Assembly: GCA_030530315.1 (NCBI GenBank)
Contig: JAUMVG010000005.1
Coordinates: 1 to 64,000 of the forward strand
Reading direction: 5' to 3'
Length of the DNA: 64,000 nt
Source: Clostridia bacterium
Lineage (GTDB): Bacteria > Bacillota > Clostridia > Christensenellales > Aristaeellaceae
Shown here in pieces: positions 14,512 through 22,674 of this stretch. The notes beneath the pieces were generated by a model. It was not told where the DNA came from. It searched no databases and saw only the letters and a program-made list of their open reading frames with translations. How positions within the stretch are numbered: position 1 is the first letter of the stretch; each line of letters starts with the position of its first letter. The translations under genes and the position numbers were made by a program.

Positions 14512-16467
14512 ATGAACATCAAATCCGCCAACGAGCTGCGCAGCCTGTTCCTGCGCTTCTTCGAGGAGAAGGGCCACGCCCGGATCCCCAGCGCCTCGGT
14601 CATCCCCGAGAACGACCCCACCGTGCTGTTCACCACCGCCGGCATGCATCCGCTGGTGCCCTACCTGATGGGCGAGAAGCACCCCATGGGCACCCGGCTG
14701 ACCGACGTGCAGAAGTGCATCCGCACCGGCGACATCGACGAGGTCGGTGACCCGAGCCACCTGACCTTCTTCGAGATGCTGGGCAACTGGTCCCTGGGCG
14801 ACTACTTCAAGGAGCAGATGATCCCCTGGAGTTGGGAGTTTTTGACCAGCCCCGACTGGCTGGGCCTGGACCCCGACAAGCTGGCCTTCACCGTGTTTGA
14901 GGGCGACGCCGACTGCCCCCGCGACGAGGAGGCCGCCAACCTGTGGCGCGCCCAGGGCGTGAAGGACGACCACCTGTTCTACCTGCCCAAGAAGCACAAC
15001 TGGTGGGGCCCCGCCGGCATCACCGGCCCCTGCGGCCCGGACACCGAGATGTTCATCATCCGCGACCAGCCGCCCTGCGGCCCGGACTGCTCTCCCGCCT
15101 GCTCCTGCGGCCGTTACCTGGAGATCTGGAACGACGTGTTCATGCAGTATGAGAAGCAGAAGGACGGCACGTTCATTCCGCTGAAGCAGAAGAACGTGGA
15201 CACCGGCATGGGCCTGGAGCGCACCTACTGCGTGCTGATGGGCGCGAACACCGTGTATGAGACCGAGATCTTCGCCGGCATCATCGGCAAGATCGAGGAG
15301 CTTTCCGGCAGGAAGTACGGCGAGAGCGAGGAGGCCACCAAGGCCATCCGCATCATCTCCGACCACATGCGCACCGCCACCTTCATCATCGGCGACGACC
15401 GCGGCGTGACCCCCTCCAACGTGGACCAGGGCTACGTGCTGCGCCGCCTGATCCGCCGCGCCGTGCGCCATGGCATGAAGCTGGGCATGCCCGCGGGCTT
15501 CACCTGCGAGATCGCCAAGGTCATCATCGACCAGTACAAGGACGTCTATCCCGAACTGGAGCGCAACGGCGCCCACATCCTGGAGCAGCTGAAGCTGGAG
15601 GAGGAGCGCTTCCAGCGCACCCTGAAGAAGGGCATGGCCGAGTTCGAGAAGGTCTACACCAACATGGCCCGCAAGAAGGACGCCTTCACCGCCCTGAAGG
15701 CCAACAAGGCCGATCCCGACGCTGTGGCCGCCGCCCTGAAGCAGCTGCCCCCGTCCCCGGACAACAAGCCCATCATCGAGCAGGTGAAGGACGGCACGAT
15801 CTCCGACGAGACCATCGACGCCCTGCTGGCCACCTGCGCGAAGATGGACGGCCGCAGCGCCTTCAAGCTCTACGACACCTACGGCTTCCCCATCGAGATC
15901 ACCGAGGAGATGGCTGCGGAGAAGGGCATCGAGGTGGATGTGGACGGCTTCAACGAGCGCTTCAAGAAGCATCAGGAGAACAGCCACGCCGGCGCCGAGC
16001 AGCGCTTCAAGGGCGGCCTGCAGGACCACAGCGAGCAGACCACCAAGCTGCACACCGCCACCCACCTGCTGCACGCCGCGCTGCGCAAGGTCCTCGGCCC
16101 CGAGGTCGCGCAGAAGGGCTCCAACATCACCCCCGAGCGCCTGCGCTTCGACTTCTCCTTCGGCCGCAAGATGACCGACGAGGAGAAGAAGGAGGTCGAG
16201 CGCCTGGTCAACGAGTACATCCAGGCCAAGGCCCCCATCACCTGCGAGGAGATGACCGTCGCCGAGGCCAAGGCCCAGGGCGCCATCGGCCTGTTCGAGT
16301 CCAAGTACGGCGAGCGCGTCAAGGTGTACACCATGGGTGAGTTCTCCAAGGAGATCTGCGGCGGCCCCCATGCCGGCAACACCGGCGACCTCGTGTCCTT
16401 CAAGATCAAGAAGGAAGAGGCTTCCTCCGCCGGCGTGCGCCGCATCAAGGCCACCATCGGCGAGTAA
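14512..16467 (+). CDS. alaS: alanyl-tRNA synthetase, short form lacking the C-Ala domain
   Basis: 651 aa against about 875 for standard bacterial AlaS. The catalytic domain starts MNIKSANELRSLFLRFFEEKGH and includes NVDTGMGLERTYCVLMG. The editing domain carries HTATHLLHAAL (HxxxH) and ends with CGGPHAGNTGDL. The protein stops after GVRRIKATIGE, where canonical AlaS goes on into the coiled coil and C-Ala/DHHA1 region that helps bind the tRNA elbow. An unusual Cys-rich insertion, CGPDCSPACSCGRY, precedes the motif WNDVFMQY. The T-box control argues that it is a functional tRNA-Ala enzyme. Start after GGAGG (14500s). It may be one of two AlaS paralogues. The gene is strongly GC3-biased, as expected for high expression. 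Confidence 0.9.
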   Translation: MNIKSANELRSLFLRFFEEKGHARIPSASVIPENDPTVLFTTAGMHPLVPYLMGEKHPMGTRLTDVQKCIRTGDIDEVGDPSHLTFFEMLGNWSLGDYFKEQMIPWSWEFLTSPDWLGLDPDKLAFTVFEGDADCPRDEEAANLWRAQGVKDDHLFYLPKKHNWWGPAGITGPCGPDTEMFIIRDQPPCGPDCSPACSCGRYLEIWNDVFMQYEKQKDGTFIPLKQKNVDTGMGLERTYCVLMGANTVYETEIFAGIIGKIEELSGRKYGESEEATKAIRIISDHMRTATFIIGDDRGVTPSNVDQGYVLRRLIRRAVRHGMKLGMPAGFTCEIAKVIIDQYKDVYPELERNGAHILEQLKLEEERFQRTLKKGMAEFEKVYTNMARKKDAFTALKANKADPDAVAAALKQLPPSPDNKPIIEQVKDGTISDETIDALLATCAKMDGRSAFKLYDTYGFPIEITEEMAAEKGIEVDVDGFNERFKKHQENSHAGAEQRFKGGLQDHSEQTTKLHTATHLLHAALRKVLGPEVAQKGSNITPERLRFDFSFGRKMTDEEKKEVERLVNEYIQAKAPITCEEMTVAEAKAQGAIGLFESKYGERVKVYTMGEFSKEICGGPHAGNTGDLVSFKIKKEEASSAGVRRIKATIGE

Positions 16468-16514
16468 ACCCGGAGTGTTCCAGGCGCTGAGCGCATGGGG
16501 AAGAAGGCAATATC

Positions 16515-16748
16515 ATGCGGCTTGAGAGGATACAGGCGTATCTGAAGGAAAAGGGCTATGCCTACGCCTACTCGGAGAACGACGACTGCGGCGGGATCGA
16601 GTTCACCCTGCGGGGACTGAACTATCACGTCTGGGAGTATCCCGAGCCGGAGCGCGGCGCGGCGAGCAACGTGCGCTCCTGGGGCAGGATGGAGGACTAC
16701 GAGGGCGACTATGAGACCGCGATCATCGATGAGATGAAGCGCTGGTGA
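16515..16748 (+). CDS. conserved-type small protein, function unknown
   Basis: 77 aa, acidic, no membrane segment or signal peptide. It has an aromatic-rich centre (YHVWEYPEPE) and ends DEMKRW. I recall short proteins of this pattern in gut Clostridia without a known role. It follows alaS by 47 nt in the same direction, so it is probably on the alaS transcript, and is followed by a strong terminator. The ATG is preceded by GAAGG at a reasonable distance. Confidence 0.55.
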   Translation: MRLERIQAYLKEKGYAYAYSENDDCGGIEFTLRGLNYHVWEYPEPERGAASNVRSWGRMEDYEGDYETAIIDEMKRW

Positions 16749-16806
16749 GCCCGCCTCCGACGGCAGACAGCCCGGCTTGAAATGAATACAGGATTCCATG
16801 AAAACG

Positions 16807-16865
16807 GCCCCGCCGCGCCCTTCGTTGGAAGTCAGCGAAGGCGTGGCGGGGCTGGGTTTTGTTTT
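16807..16865 (+). terminator. intrinsic terminator of the alaS operon
   Basis: Long GC-rich stem, GCCCCGCCGCGCCCTTCG pairing with CGAAGGCGTGGCGGGGC, followed by a TTTTGTTTT tract. Confidence 0.85.
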
Positions 16866-16892
16866 ACCAGAGAGCAGCAACAGAGGTGCTTT

Positions 16893-17059
16893 CAAAAGCC
16901 TTCCCCAATGGGGAAGGTGGATTTCGGCGAAATTGCTTGCAATTTTGTCGAAAGACGGATGAGGTTGTCAACTGCATAAGGTTACTACTTCACTCGCATC
17001 GTCTGTTCTATTTACTGTGTCCCATGTCGGGACGGGATTATTTGCGGCGGATTCCCGGC
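16893..17059 (-). repeat. dispersed repeat, family B (copy 2, inverted)
   Basis: Read on the minus strand it repeats the order of blocks of 10489-10635: GCCGGGAATCCGCCGC, AATAGAACAGACGAT, TGCAGTTGACAACCTCATCC, a hairpin slot, CCACCTTCCCC...GGGGAAGG. The hairpin slot has a different but self-complementary sequence from copy 1. This is part of a gene-free, repeat-packed gap from 16749 to 17693. Confidence 0.75.
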
Positions 17060-17132
17060 ACAAGAAACTTCGGTGCTCGCCCACGCTGCGGTCGAGCTGC
17101 CTCGTTTAAAAAGTGCCGGGGGAACCCGCCGC
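17044..17132. repeat. hairpin element, family C (copy 1)
   Basis: Arms GCGGCGGATTCCCGGCAC (17044-17061) and 17113-17132 pair with a few mismatches around a core, AAACTTCGG..CTCGCCCACGC.., that recurs inverted at 17479-17523 inside quite different arms. Confidence 0.65.
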
Positions 17133-17220
17133 TTCTCAGAGAGGAACAGCGATAGAGGAAACATCTCATGCATACCAGCATAAGTTTCCGCGACTTGCTA
17201 TTTATATCCTTGATTCAATT

Positions 17221-17392
17221 AGAGTGTGTTTCTAAATTCGGAAAGATGCATTTTCGGCATCTAATCCTCCATTTCAGCGTTGGTTTCCCTTGACTTAGCG
17301 CCACTAAGCCTGCGGAAAACCGCCTTGAAATGAATGATTATCTGCTCGAATCTGCACATCCCTCATTTTAGAAACACACTCTTGTTCCTATT
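17221..17392. mobile_element. MITE-like element with 16-bp terminal inverted repeats (full copy)
   Basis: 172 bp bounded by AGAGTGTGTTTCTAAA and TTTAGAAACACACTCT. It has no coding capacity. A 76-bp internally deleted copy in inverted orientation is at 30289-30364, where both ends match over ~30 bp. A partner transposase using these ends is not in the window. Confidence 0.75.
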
Positions 17393-17455
17393 TCGGTTTA
17401 CGTCAAACAACCTCGCCGGTTCCAATTCTCCTGACTCGCTAATCCCCACATAAAC

Positions 17456-17543
17456 GGCGGCATGTTGGCCCGAACGATTAAAACGAGGTCCTCGACCGCA
17501 GCGTGGGCGAGGTCCGAAGTTTTTGTTCGGAAAACATGCCGCC
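17456..17543. repeat. hairpin element, family C (copy 2)
   Basis: Arms GGCGGCATGTTGGCCCGAAC (17456-17475) and GTTCGGAAAACATGCCGCC (17525-17543) enclose the same core as copy 1 in the opposite orientation. The arms share no sequence with those of copy 1. Confidence 0.65.
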
Positions 17544-17587
17544 AAGAAAATCCGTCCTTCGGTATCCTATTCCTATCTTGAGAGATT

Positions 17588-17682
17588 AACAACCTCATCC
17601 GTCAGCCCTACGGGCTGCCACCTTCCCCAAGGGGGAAGGCTTTTGGAGGACGCTCGTTCCCCAACAGGGAAGGCTTTTGGAG
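17588..17682 (+). repeat. dispersed repeat, family B (partial copies 3 and 4)
   Basis: AACAACCTCATCCGTCAGCC..GGCTGCCACCTTCCCC-AAG-GGGGAAGGCTTTTGG, then a degraded second CCCC-AACA-GGGAAGGCTTTTGG. It ends 11 nt before the acyltransferase stop codon and may act as its terminator on the minus strand. Confidence 0.65.
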
Positions 17683-17693
17683 GGCTCTTCCTG

Positions 17694-18881
17694 TCAACGA
17701 TCCCTTTTCACCAGCTTCTCCATCCAACTCCGTCCCTGTTTTGCGCAGGGCTTTTCCACCAGATAGGTGATCAGGGCGGAGACCGCCAGCGCGGCGGCGA
17801 AGCACAGCAGCGTGTATTGCAGCTGCCAGGGCATTTCCCCGGCCTGGTTGGGGTTGGATTCGGCCAGGTAAGGGGGGATGCGCCACGCCTTCAGCCGCAC
17901 CGCGAGCCACTGGTGCCAGATGTAGAAGTTAAAGCTCAGTCCGGACAGGAAGCGCACCACCCGGTTGGAGCACACCCTGCGCACCGGGGAGAAGCTGAGG
18001 CTTCCGCCCAACAGGAAGGCCGCGCCGCAGGCGGAGAACAGCCAGCGGTGGTCCAGCTGCCCGTGGCGCAGCGGCTCGTAGCCGGAGATGAAGGACTGGG
18101 CGCGAACGATGCGGAAGATCCCCCACGCTCCCACGATGCAGGCCAGCGTGCCCAGCGCGGCGATCAGCGCCCGGCGCTTCTCCTGGCGGGCCAGCAGGAC
18201 GTACAGGTGGGCCGCCAGCATGCCGTTGGCGTAGACGTCCAGCATGTTTGGCAGGCGGTTGATGAACAGCGTGGTGTCCGCCAGCGGGGCGGTCCACAGG
18301 TTGCGAAAGCACAGCGCCGCGCCGGTCATGGCTAGATAGCAGGGCACGGGATGGCGCTTGAACACCGGCGCCAGCGCGGGCAGCACCAGGTAGAACTGCA
18401 CCTCCACCGCCAGCGTCCACAGCACCACGTTCAGCTTGGACTGGGTGTAGGACAGCTCGAACAGGTTGTGGGTGAAGGTCAGGTGGGCCGCCAGGTCCTT
18501 CATCAGGCGGTCGACGGCCAGCTCCGGCTGGGCCAGGGCGAAGGCCAGCATCACCGCCAGGCACAGCCAGTAGCTGGGCAGTATCCGCAGGGCCCGGCGC
18601 AGGTAGAAGTCCCGGGGCGAGGGAGCCCTGTCGTTGGCATAGGGCAGGTAGCACAGAAAGCCGCTGAGCAGCAGCATCAGGTCCACGAACATGTAGCCCG
18701 CCCGCACCGGGGAGGTCATGTTCAGCGTCAGGCCGCCGACGCGCAGCACCGGGCTCAGCCAGGACTGCTGCCAGATGTGGAACCAGGCGATCATGAACAC
18801 GCAGAATACCCGCAGCAGGTCGGCCGCCGCGGCGTAACTCGCCGGGGCGGGCGCGACGGCGGAGAGATTTGGCTTTTTCAT
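17694..18881 (-). CDS. acyltransferase 3 family membrane protein (OafA/YrhL type)
   Basis: 395 aa from the ATG at 18881 (an in-frame start at 18911 is possible). About ten hydrophobic helices. The N-terminal LLRVFCVFMIAWFHIWQQSW carries the family His in the first helix, and the FYLRRALRILPSYW segment is the typical R-R-x-x-R-I-x-P-x-Y motif. Such proteins O-acetylate or succinylate cell-surface sugars, using cytoplasmic acyl-CoA. No partner glycan genes are adjacent. It has its own minus-strand promoter at 18929-18957. Confidence 0.85.
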   Translation of the reverse strand: MKKPNLSAVAPAPASYAAAADLLRVFCVFMIAWFHIWQQSWLSPVLRVGGLTLNMTSPVRAGYMFVDLMLLLSGFLCYLPYANDRAPSPRDFYLRRALRILPSYWLCLAVMLAFALAQPELAVDRLMKDLAAHLTFTHNLFELSYTQSKLNVVLWTLAVEVQFYLVLPALAPVFKRHPVPCYLAMTGAALCFRNLWTAPLADTTLFINRLPNMLDVYANGMLAAHLYVLLARQEKRRALIAALGTLACIVGAWGIFRIVRAQSFISGYEPLRHGQLDHRWLFSACGAAFLLGGSLSFSPVRRVCSNRVVRFLSGLSFNFYIWHQWLAVRLKAWRIPPYLAESNPNQAGEMPWQLQYTLLCFAAALAVSALITYLVEKPCAKQGRSWMEKLVKRDR

Positions 18882-18928
18882 ATTGCACCTATGGGCGGCC
18901 CCGGGCCGCAAAGCTGGATTTCCTCCCC

Positions 18929-18957
18929 ATTATAGCAGATGGACGCGGGAATAACAA
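18929..18957 (-). promoter_or_regulatory. sigma-A promoter of the acyltransferase
   Basis: Minus strand TTGTTA (18952-18957), 17-nt spacer, TATAAT (18929-18934). Confidence 0.65.
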
Positions 18958-19039
18958 ACCCCGGGGAGAAAAAGCAGGGGCAAAAGGGGCGGAAACGGCG
19001 CCACTCGTGGCAAAATCATGATATTTCACACAACCTGTC

Positions 19040-19068
19040 TTGACAGGCTCCGGGAAATCTCTTATACT
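19040..19068 (+). promoter_or_regulatory. sigma-A promoter of rpmH
   Basis: TTGACA (19040-19045), 17-nt spacer, TATACT (19063-19068), then a ~105-nt leader. No DnaA box (TTATNCACA) is visible in 18.9-19.2 kb. Confidence 0.85.
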
Positions 19069-19178
19069 TATAAGGCTGTTAATTTGGCATTATTCACCGT
19101 GGCGTATCCGATCGTCCCGCTCGGGGGCGAGGGGACCGCGCGGCGAATGCGACATAAAAATTGAAGGAGTGTACCATC

Positions 19179-19316
19179 ATGTCTGTTCGTACCTATCAGC
19201 CCAAGAAGCGTCAGAGGAGCAAGGTCCATGGTTTCCGCGCCCGCATGAAGACCCGCGCCGGCCGCAACGTTCTGAAGGCCCGCCGTGCCCGCGGCCGCAA
19301 GGTCCTGTCCGCATAA
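19179..19316 (+). CDS. rpmH: 50S ribosomal protein L34
   Basis: 45 aa, very basic: [19 protein letters not shown]... continuing [22 protein letters not shown], the invariant L34 pattern. GAAGGAG lies 8 nt before the ATG. It heads the rpmH-rnpA-yidD-yidC-khpB block that in most bacteria follows dnaA and oriC; here the upstream gene is an unrelated acyltransferase on the other strand. The stop is 9 nt before rnpA. Confidence 0.97.
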   Translation: MSVRTYQPKKRQRSKVHGFRARMKTRAGRNVLKARRARGRKVLSA

Positions 19317-19325
19317 TCGAAGGCC

Positions 19326-19700
19326 ATGGAGGGGAAGCGCGAAGGCGCGCGGCGGTCTGAGGCTTTCGGCCGTCAGTACAGGCTGGGCGGCAATCGGAAT
19401 TACCGCTATGTGTATCGCAGAGGCAAGTCCTACCCCTCTCGAAACCTGGTGTTGATCCACCTGAAGGGCCGGGACCTGAAGGTCGGGTTCTCGGTGTCAA
19501 GCAAGGTGGGCAACGCCGTAACGCGAAACCGAATCCGTCGCTGCCTGCGGGAGGATGTTCGCAGGCTGCGCGCGGAGATGAAGTGCGGCAAGTATGTCTT
19601 CATCGCCAGGACGTCGATCGTCGACGTGCCGCACGAGGCTGTCACGAGGGAGCTGCGCAAGCTGCTCCAGCGGGCGAAGCTGTTGAAAGAGGATATGTAA
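19326..19700 (+). CDS. rnpA: ribonuclease P protein component
   Basis: 124 aa, basic. The RNR signature reads [15 protein letters not shown] near residues 62-76, preceded by GFSVSSKV. RnpA binds the RNase P RNA and helps position pre-tRNA 5' leaders. The N-terminal ~15 residues ([15 protein letters not shown]) are a little longer than usual; later in-frame starts are not obvious. The stop TAA shares a base with the yidD start (TAATG). Confidence 0.95.
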   Translation: MEGKREGARRSEAFGRQYRLGGNRNYRYVYRRGKSYPSRNLVLIHLKGRDLKVGFSVSSKVGNAVTRNRIRRCLREDVRRLRAEMKCGKYVFIARTSIVDVPHEAVTRELRKLLQRAKLLKEDM

Positions 19701-19930
19701 TGCGATATCTGCGCACAGTGCCAAAGCGCGTGCTGCTTTGGATGATACGTTTTTACCGCGTGAGCATATCGCCCCTGCACCCTGCCTGCTGCCGGTTTAC
19801 GCCGACGTGCTCGCAGTACGCGTTGGAGGCCGTTGAAAAATACGGCGCCCTGAAGGGGGGATATCTGGCGCTGCGCCGGATATTGCGCTGTCATCCGTTC
19901 CACAAGGGCGGATATGACCCGGTTCCGTGA
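19700..19930 (+). CDS. yidD: membrane protein insertion efficiency factor YidD
   Basis: 76 aa. The full YidD signature is present: [34 protein letters not shown]...[23 protein letters not shown], with the conserved Cys set. It is an amphipathic, membrane-associated helper of YidC-dependent insertion. It overlaps the rnpA stop by one base, so translation is coupled. Confidence 0.95.
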   Translation: MRYLRTVPKRVLLWMIRFYRVSISPLHPACCRFTPTCSQYALEAVEKYGALKGGYLALRRILRCHPFHKGGYDPVP

Positions 19931-20076
19931 ATGGCGATGCTCCGCGGCCAGTTTGATGTGCGGCGGGGCATTTTGTGTAAATCCGAATGGGCCGTGGGGG
20001 CGGCTTGACCCGCCGGACCGCGAAGGCGGCGCCGGCGGGAGGGGAGCAATCATCAACGATATTGGAGGCTCTGTAG

Positions 20077-21075
20077 ATGACAAGCTTGTTTATCAATCTG
20101 CTGACGTGGATCAATAAGATCGTGGGGAACTACGGCTGGTCGATCGTCGTGTTCACCCTGGTGATCCGCCTGGTCCTGCTGCCCCTGGACATCAAGAGCA
20201 AGAAGAGCATGCGCGCGATCAGCAAGATTCAGCCCAAGCTGCAGGCGCTTCAGAAGAAGTACGCCAATGACAAGGACAAGCTGAATCAGAAGACCATGGA
20301 GCTGTACCGCAAGGAGCACGTCAGCCCCACCTCGGGCTGCCTGCCCATGCTGATCTCCCTGCCGATCCTGTGGATCATGTTCTCGGCCATGCGCACGCTG
20401 GGCAACGAGTACACCATTCAGATGATCCTGGACATGAAGAACACCGGCGAGCTGCCCACCCTGCAGAACTGGCTGTGGATCAAGAACGTGTTCCAGCCGG
20501 ATTCCTTCGCCGCCACCATCCTGCCCGCGGTCAACAGCACCCTCTCGATCATTCGTCCCGCCAACGGCTCCGCCATTCTGACGGCGGAGAACATCGCCGC
20601 GGCGGTGGAGTACCTCAAGTCCACCGAGTATTCCGCCCTGGCATCGCAGCTGATGCCGGCCAGCGCCTTCTCCGTGGTGACGCTGAACCTGCTGTTCGTC
20701 CGTCCCACGCTGATGCTGCCCAATTCCCTGGCCAATCTGTTCCAGTACGGCAACGGCCTGTTCATCCTGCCGCTGCTGGCTGGCGCCAGCCAGTTCCTGA
20801 TGACCAAGATCATGAACGGCAAGCAGACCCCCGAGCAGAAGGAGCAGGCCCAGCAGAGCGCCGCGGAACAGTCCAACCCCATGAACAGCCCCGTGATGAA
20901 GTGGTTCTTCCCCATCTTCTCCGTGTGGATTTGCGCAACGTCCAACGCCGCGTTCTCCATCTACTGGATGGCGGCAAACGTAATTCAGATCGTACAGCAG
21001 CTGGCCGTGAACTATTGGTTCGAACGCCAGGACGCCAAGGAGGCGGCGGCTGCGCAGGACACCGACGATCGCTAA
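20077..21075 (+). CDS. yidC: YidC/Oxa1-type membrane protein insertase
   Basis: 332 aa. NYGWSIVVFTLVIRLVLLPL is the first conserved core helix with the pore Arg (VIRLVL), followed by a cytoplasmic helical hairpin (KKSMRAISKIQPKLQALQKKY) and HVSPTSGCLPMLISLPILWIMF. Further helices are near residues 190-215, 225-245 and 270-300. There is no lipobox, unlike many Bacillus YidC proteins. A loop enriched in small polar residues around residues 130-200 is longer than in short Gram-positive forms. GGAGG precedes the ATG; preceded by a 146-nt gap with no clear terminator, so the block is one operon. Confidence 0.95.
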   Translation: MTSLFINLLTWINKIVGNYGWSIVVFTLVIRLVLLPLDIKSKKSMRAISKIQPKLQALQKKYANDKDKLNQKTMELYRKEHVSPTSGCLPMLISLPILWIMFSAMRTLGNEYTIQMILDMKNTGELPTLQNWLWIKNVFQPDSFAATILPAVNSTLSIIRPANGSAILTAENIAAAVEYLKSTEYSALASQLMPASAFSVVTLNLLFVRPTLMLPNSLANLFQYGNGLFILPLLAGASQFLMTKIMNGKQTPEQKEQAQQSAAEQSNPMNSPVMKWFFPIFSVWICATSNAAFSIYWMAANVIQIVQQLAVNYWFERQDAKEAAAAQDTDDR

Positions 21076-21108
21076 CGCTCGACAATTCAGGTAAGGAGGC
21101 AGTGTGCC

Positions 21109-22110
21109 TTGAGATCCATTGAAGCCAGTGGCAAGACGGTGAAGGATGCCATCAGGAACGGCCTGGCCGAGCTCGGCTGTGATTCCGATGACGTCGATAT
21201 CCAAGTAGTAGAAATGGGCAGCCCCGGGCTGTTCGGCATGTTCGGCAAGCCCGCGAAGGTGCGCCTGACCGTGAAGGCGGAGGACCCGTCCCTGACCATC
21301 GAGATGCCGGTTCTTTCGCTGGATGCGGGCACCTCCCGCAAGCAGAAGCCCGAGAAGCGCAAGGCGGAGATGCCCAAGGCCGAGAAGGCTGAAAAGCCTG
21401 CCAAGGCCGAAAAGCCCGCCAAGGCCGAGAAGGTTTCCACTCCGGTCGAGGCCGAGGAACAGACTCCGGCGGACGCCGCGTCCGAGGACGCGCCCAAGCC
21501 CGAGAAGAAGTCCCGCAACCGCAGGCGCCGCAGGGGCGGCGCGAACCGCGGCGAAGGCGCCGAGCCCCGCGAGGCGGCCGAGGCAGCGGTGGAGGAGTCC
21601 ATCGGCGAGCCCGCTCCCGCGCTGGAGCAGGAGCCCTTCGTGCCTACGCCCGAGGAGGAGCAGTCCGACGAGGCCAAGCGCGCCAGGGAATTCCTGGCCG
21701 GCCTGACCGAGCGCATGGGCGTGCCCGTGGAGATCGCCCTTCAGGAGGGTGAAGAGCAGCTGCGCATGCAGATGACCGGCGAGAACATGAGCCTGCTGAT
21801 CGGCCGCCGGGGCGAGACCCTGGATGCCCTGCAGTATCTGACCAGCCTGAACATCAACCGCGGCCGCGAGGAATACCTGCGCGTGTCCATCGACACCGAG
21901 AACTACCGCGCCAAGCGCGAAGAGGCCCTGCGGAAGCTGGCCGTGCGCATGGCCGGCCGCGCCAAGAAGAGCGGCCGCCGCGTGGCGCTGGAGCCCATGA
22001 ACCCCTATGAGCGCAGGATTCTCCATTCCGCGCTGCAGAATGACCCGGAGGTCACCACTCACTCGGAGGGCGAAGAGCCCTATCGCCGGGTGATCATCAC
22101 CCTGAAGTGA
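21109..22110 (+). CDS. khpB: Jag/KhpB RNA-binding protein
   Basis: 333 aa from a TTG start (21109) with AAGGAGG nine bases upstream. The N-terminal Jag-N domain (residues ~1-55: RSIEASGKTVKDAIRNGLAELG) is followed by a long charged linker (~75-185) with repeated KAEKPAKAEK-type units, then a KH domain (LIGRRGETLDALQYLTSL) and a C-terminal R3H-type domain (MNPYERRILHSAL). KhpB forms an RNA chaperone with KhpA and affects cell elongation. It is the last gene of the rpmH block; a strong terminator follows. Confidence 0.93.
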   Translation: MRSIEASGKTVKDAIRNGLAELGCDSDDVDIQVVEMGSPGLFGMFGKPAKVRLTVKAEDPSLTIEMPVLSLDAGTSRKQKPEKRKAEMPKAEKAEKPAKAEKPAKAEKVSTPVEAEEQTPADAASEDAPKPEKKSRNRRRRRGGANRGEGAEPREAAEAAVEESIGEPAPALEQEPFVPTPEEEQSDEAKRAREFLAGLTERMGVPVEIALQEGEEQLRMQMTGENMSLLIGRRGETLDALQYLTSLNINRGREEYLRVSIDTENYRAKREEALRKLAVRMAGRAKKSGRRVALEPMNPYERRILHSALQNDPEVTTHSEGEEPYRRVIITLK

Positions 22111-22122
22111 CGGCCTCAACGC

Positions 22123-22163
22123 ACACCCCCGCCCCGCAATGCCGGAGCGGGGGTGCCGTTTTT
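22123..22163 (+). terminator. intrinsic terminator after khpB
   Basis: CACCCCCGC / GCGGGGGTG stem (with further pairing inside) followed by CCGTTTTTGG. Confidence 0.8.
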
Positions 22164-22199
22164 GGGCTTTTCCGTTGCCGGGATCAGTGCGATTGGGGG

Positions 22200-22255
22200 T
22201 TGACAAAAACGGGGAGGGGGTATATAATAGGCGCGTAGATACCCAATGGGGGTAT
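22200..22255 (+). promoter_or_regulatory. copper-responsive promoter with CsoR operator
   Basis: TTGACA (22200-22205), 17-nt spacer, TATAAT (22223-22228). An operator-like dyad, ATACCC-n5-GGGTAT, lies at 22239-22255 just downstream of the -10, and a second half-site GGGGGTATA overlaps the -10. This matches the known CsoR site type (TAccCC...GGggTA). Apo-CsoR would block transcription; Cu(I) would release it. Confidence 0.85.
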
Positions 22256-22284
22256 ATTAGGACCGCTTGGAATGAGGTGAAGAC

Positions 22285-22608
22285 ATGAGCCGCGAGGAAA
22301 TTTGCTGCGAGGAGCAGGCCCCGGCGTTTCGCACCAAGCACACGCCCCGGGACGAGGCGCAGCTGAAGCAGCTGAAAAACCGGCTGAATCGCATGGTGGG
22401 CCAGCTGAACGGCATCGGCCGCATGCTGGATGAGAACCGATACTGCGGGGATATACTGATACAGATCGGCGCGGTGGAGAAGGCGCTGCAGAACTTCGGC
22501 TATATCGTGCTGCAGGATCACATGGAATCCTGCGTGGTGGAGGAGGTCGGCAAGGGCAACACCGCCATCATGGGGGAGACCATCGAGCTGATGAAGAAGC
22601 TCAAGTAG
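22285..22608 (+). CDS. csoR: CsoR-type Cu(I)-sensing repressor
   Basis: 107 aa, all-helical CsoR/RcnR family. The Cu(I) ligands Cys54, His79 and Cys83 keep the CsoR spacing (C-x24-H-x3-C). LKNRLNRMVGQLNGIGRMLDENRYC is the conserved first helix. Extra CC at residues 7-8 in the tail is unusual and might bind metal too. It sits directly before copA and downstream of a CsoR-type operator, so it is autoregulatory. Confidence 0.93.
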   Translation: MSREEICCEEQAPAFRTKHTPRDEAQLKQLKNRLNRMVGQLNGIGRMLDENRYCGDILIQIGAVEKALQNFGYIVLQDHMESCVVEEVGKGNTAIMGETIELMKKLK

Positions 22609-22674
22609 CGCGGGTTCTAAGAACCGGTGGAAAGATGTGCGGCGAGGGGTCGCCCGACAGGAGAAGATGGACGT

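Noticed and set aside
14494..16371. Very long minus-strand open frame opposite alaS
   Set aside because: It is a by-product of strong GC3 codon bias in alaS; the product is a Leu/Gly/His-rich string with no domain, and the plus strand carries a clear enzyme with a T-box.
18912..19178. Chromosomal origin before rpmH
   Set aside because: No DnaA boxes and no dnaA; only two divergent promoters are visible.
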